NCBI GenBank assembly: GCA_014904845.1 | Contig: MU119545.1 | Coordinates: 1 to 49,888 of the forward strand | From: Acephala macrosclerotiorum | Taxonomy: Eukaryota > Ascomycota > Leotiomycetes > Helotiales > Mollisiaceae | DNA: 49,888 bases | Direction: 5' to 3' | In this document: positions 46,399 through 49,888 of the stretch, in pieces | Layout of the letters: every line of letters starts with the position of its first letter | Numbering within the stretch: position 1 is the stretch's first letter | Notes under the pieces: model-generated | Told to the model about the DNA's origin: nothing | The model's database searches: none | What the model saw: the letters and a program-made list of their open reading frames with translations, nothing else | Translations under genes and position numbers: made by a program

Positions 46399-49300
46399 AT
46401 GAAAAATTTATCGAAAAATAATCAAATAATAGAAATTGATCAATTGTTAATAAATATAAAAATAAAAAATGAAAATAAGAATTATTTTATCGAATTTAAA
46501 AAAATCGATAATACGCAAATAATAATTATTTTAAATAATCAATTTACTCGTTATATTATTACGAGAAAAAATATATTTAATATTTTATTATTACAATTTG
46601 AATTACTTAAATCGAATCAATATTTATTTTTTATTTTCGAAAATCGATATTTTTTAAAGATTTTTCAAAAGATTATATCAAATAATAAAATCGTTAAAAT
46701 ATTAATTATTAATTAATCGCAATTTATAGTACTACGAAAACTTGATATTAATATTCAATTAAATGTATTTACAATCGAAACTTATAAAATTCGCTTTAAT
46801 AAAAACATTATTTTATTGTAAGAAATTATTCGAATCGATATTTTATTAAATATTATTATTTTTTATATTATTTTTATAAATATATTTTTCTTATTCTATA
46901 TTCAAAATATAAATACTATAAGTATAAAATTCGACAATCTAAAGAATATTTTGATTCAAAGAAACAAAATCGTTTTTATTATAAGAAAATAAAACTATCT
47001 ATAAATATTATTATATTAATCAAAAAAAAGTCTAATTTGAAATTATTTTATTAATATAAAATTACATTAATTGTATAAACGTTTTAATTATTTATCGATA
47101 CAACGTTTTATAAAAGTTTTTTAATAAATTGATTATAACGTAAATATTAAACATATTTAATATTTTATTAAATATTATTATTATTATTAAATATATAAAC
47201 AATTACTTAAAACATTCAAATTTATTTTACAAAATAATTATAAATTCAATTATTTGATTATTATCGACGTTTTATATTTAAATAAAAAACTAGTCTTACA
47301 AATAATAAACTCGTTTATAGTATTTCAAACTATTAAATTCATAAAAAATATATTTGCAAAAACAATATAAAATATACTATATATATATTAAATCGATATA
47401 TATTAAAAATTATCGAATTATATTGTTTACAATATTAAAAAAAAATATTCATTTATAGAATTTTAATAAAACGTTAAAATAATAATAATTGAAATCAAAA
47501 AAATACTCGTTGAAACTTATAATAATATAAAAAAAGTAAAAAAATACTATATTTCATTATATCGAATTTACGAGATTATTTACAACGAATTAATCGAAAA
47601 ACAAATCGACAAAAATATAATCTTACAAATAATAATCAAAATTATCAACGATTTAACAAAATTGAACGATATTATACTTACGTTATTAGTCTTTAAAACA
47701 TACTTTAAAATAATTAATAACGACGCGTCGTCGTTATTAATTATTAAAAAAATTAAAACAATTTAAATAATTACTAAAAAAATACGTCGTTTATATATTT
47801 AACGTCAAATTAATAATATACTTTCAATGAAAAACGATTCAAATACGAAATTTATATTAAATTTATTAATTCTATTTAAAGTACGCATTTAATATAAAAA
47901 AAGCGAATAAAAAAAACTATACAAACTATTAATAATTAATAAAAAAATATATATAATCGATATATTTTACGAATTGATTAATTTTCGTTTAACGATCGTC
48001 AAATTTTATTATACAAAAAAAAAAGTATTAAAAATTCATAATCGAATTAATAATCAAAAAAATAATCAAAAAAATCAAAAAAAAACTTTTTTATTTTTTT
48101 AATCAAACGAAATAAACGAAAAACCAATCAAAAAACGTCATTGAAAACGTTTAAAAAAATCACGAAATAAAAACGTATATAATAAAAAATTTAAATAAAA
48201 TAAATATTATAATTTTATCGAAAACGACGAGAAAAATTACAAAGATTTCAACGATTAATTTTTTATTTTTATCGTCGAAAAAATTAAAATTTTTATAATT
48301 TTTATAACAAATAAAAAAAAAAACAATATAAAATTATTATTAAAACTACGAAAAAAAAATATAATTACAATTTTTGAACAATTATTCGAAATATTTTAAA
48401 AAAAAAAAATCGATAATTTGATTACAAAAAAAGTCTTGAATTTCATTCAATACAATTTTAGTAAATATACTAGAATTCGAATTTTCAATTCGAGATTAAT
48501 CAACGAAATCAAAAATAAAACTACTAATATCTTTTACGAGAAATCGAGACTAATAATCCAAAGATATAACGACGAAAAAAAAAGAAATAATTCTTACGCA
48601 ATTTTCGACAATACAAAAAATTAACCAATGATTAATTGTCGTTTTAATACTTTTTTTAATCCAATTTCTAAACAAGAAAATTAAAATATAATTTCGTAAT
48701 ATTATTTAAATTTATATCCAGTTTACGACAAATTTTCAACGATTTATATTAATACGTTTATCAAAAAAAATCCGTTATTTATATTTATTAAATACGATTA
48801 TAATTATTTTAAAATCTTTGTATAAAATTGCAAAAATAAAAACACATTAATAAATTACGTATTATAAATATTATAAAAAGAAACTATTTATAATTACGTC
48901 GATATACGATTTTTATTTTCTAATTACGATTATTAAAAAACTTTTTAACGTTATTAAAATACAAATCGACGATACGTTTATATTAATAGAAAAAAAAAAT
49001 TTTATTCTCGAAAAAAACGAATTCAATAAAATTAAATTCTTGATCAAATTTAAAAAAGTTTTAATATTAAAAATACTATTGATTTTCAATAAATACGTTT
49101 TAATTTAATTCGAAAATATAATTTAATTACAATAAAAGAATCAAAACAAAAAAATTAAACTAATAAATATTAAATCATTTAATTTTCAAATTAAATATTG
49201 AAAATAACAAATTAAAAAAATTTATATTACTACAATTTATTAATTTAAAACAATTTTCGATTTGTTTATTATTATTTAATATCAAAATTCAACGAAAAAA

Positions 49301-49888
49301 AAAATTATTACGTTAAATAAAAAATTAAAATAACAAATTAAAAACTTAAATTAAAAACTCAAATATATTATTTTCGATTTGTTTATAATAAAATTCTTCG
49401 TTTTTATCGATAGTTTATTTGTAAACAATAAAAATTTTAGTTTTTAAATTGAATATAAAATTATTTTAATAAATAAACGTCAATTGAATAATAAAAAATT
49501 CGAAATTAAATTTTTTTTTATTTATTATAATTCTATTAAAAACAAACGCGTTATTAAAAGCGTTTTAACTTTTGAGATATATAGTATAGTAAAAAAAGTC
49601 GATATAATAATCGCAATCGAATTTATTATTAATATAATTATTTAACAATTCGATTTCTTTAAAATTTCGATAATCGTTTATATAAATTTATATTCGTTAT
49701 ACGAATATTTAATCAAACTAGAAACGATTAAAGAAAAGCGTTTTATAATCGATATTATAATTTTTTATCAATCGTATAAACGCAAAAAACTATAAAAAAT
49801 TCAATAAATTAATAATTAAAATAATTTAACGAATATTATAATAAAATTAATATTTAATAAAATTTTAAAAAAGTTTCTAAATACGAAT
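46399..49888 (+). pseudogene. Copia-like polyprotein of B2
   Basis: Open piece 46399-46716 (105 codons, unrecognised domain) starts at an ATG that B1 has as ATA, so it need not be the original start. Integrase core blocks lie at about 47380-47560, including V-E-T-Y-N-N-I-K-K-V-K-K-Y-Y (from a V-E-x-x-N-S-I-G-x-V-E-R-Y-H block). The C-terminal core ends in K-K-I-R-R-L-Y near 47800. RT starts in open piece 48418-48624 (F-N-S-R-L-I-N-E-I-K, S-R-L-I-I-Q-R-Y-N-D-E) and then shifts frame at the A-run 48575-48583. The catalytic box near 48962 reads Q-I-D-D-T. RNase H lies at 49390-49888 (F-V-F-I-D-S, V-L-T-F-E-I-Y, L-Y-S-L-Y-E, L-E-T-I-K-E-K-R). Dead. Confidence 0.82.

Larger units (their letters stand above)
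44128..49888 (+). mobile_element. Copia-like element B2, truncated by window end
   Basis: The second family-B copy, opposite in orientation to B1. It has a 5' LTR (44128-44335) and an internal region aligned with B1 30912-25392 over its whole length. Position 49888 corresponds to about 25392 in B1, so the 3' UTR and 3' LTR lie about 0.6 kb beyond the window. B2 is not interrupted by element A and records that insertion site intact. It is more A+T-rich than B1. Confidence 0.9.

Noticed and set aside
1..49888. Mitochondrial or apicomplexan origin because of extreme A+T
   Set aside because: Multiple LTR retrotransposons with transition-only decay, and islands of normal composition, fit fungal RIP far better than a genome-wide A+T bias.

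Overview
This window is a graveyard of LTR retrotransposons and holds no intact host gene, tRNA or rRNA that I can find. The base composition is extremely A+T-rich. In the deepest A+T parts most remaining G and C sit in CpG dinucleotides, and the coding remnants carry codon changes expected from C-to-T and G-to-A transitions (CAA to TAA, TGG to TAA or TGA, GAT to AAT, ATG to ATA). Together with fungal-type Copia polyproteins this points to a filamentous ascomycete (Pezizomycotina) and a region inactivated by repeat-induced point mutation (RIP). I cannot name the species.

The layout is a set of Copia elements nested inside one another. I use working names. Family C is an old Copia whose RT box is a mutated QMDVKTAF. 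Copies C1 (1-1814) and C2 (1701-6694) lie on the + strand in tandem and share one LTR. Element F, on the - strand, has LTRs near 7712 and at 40242-40338 and is split into three pieces. Its first splitter is C3 (8146-23975, +), flanked by the 5-bp duplication aatat. C3 was itself hit by a small unmutated solo LTR (8184-8442) and by element D (15532-23423, +; duplication attat; it contains a 10-N assembly gap). The second splitter of F is B1 (24809-36632, -; duplication atta), which was in turn hit by element A (30918-36392, +; duplication gtttt/gttcc). Paralogous copies elsewhere in the window supply the unoccupied site for each main insertion, so the nesting can be read directly.

Downstream of F lies more degraded C-like DNA (40339-44127), interrupted by a 740-bp island of normal base composition (42703-43442). 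A second B copy, B2 (44128 to the window end, +), follows and runs off the window.

Three Copia lineages can be told apart by their polyproteins. Family C/D carries QMDVKTAF-type RT followed by RNase H. Element A has a conventional Copia order (gag, GAG-pre-integrase, integrase, RT, RNase H). Family B is a fungal Copia-like lineage whose RT catalytic box reads Q-x-D-D instead of the usual Y-V-D-D. A, C3, D and F share a primer-binding site that fits, allowing only RIP-type transitions, the anticodon arm of initiator tRNA-Met, as in Drosophila copia. The gag and integrase parts of the C/D elements are too decayed for me to recognise, and long stretches are listed as such.
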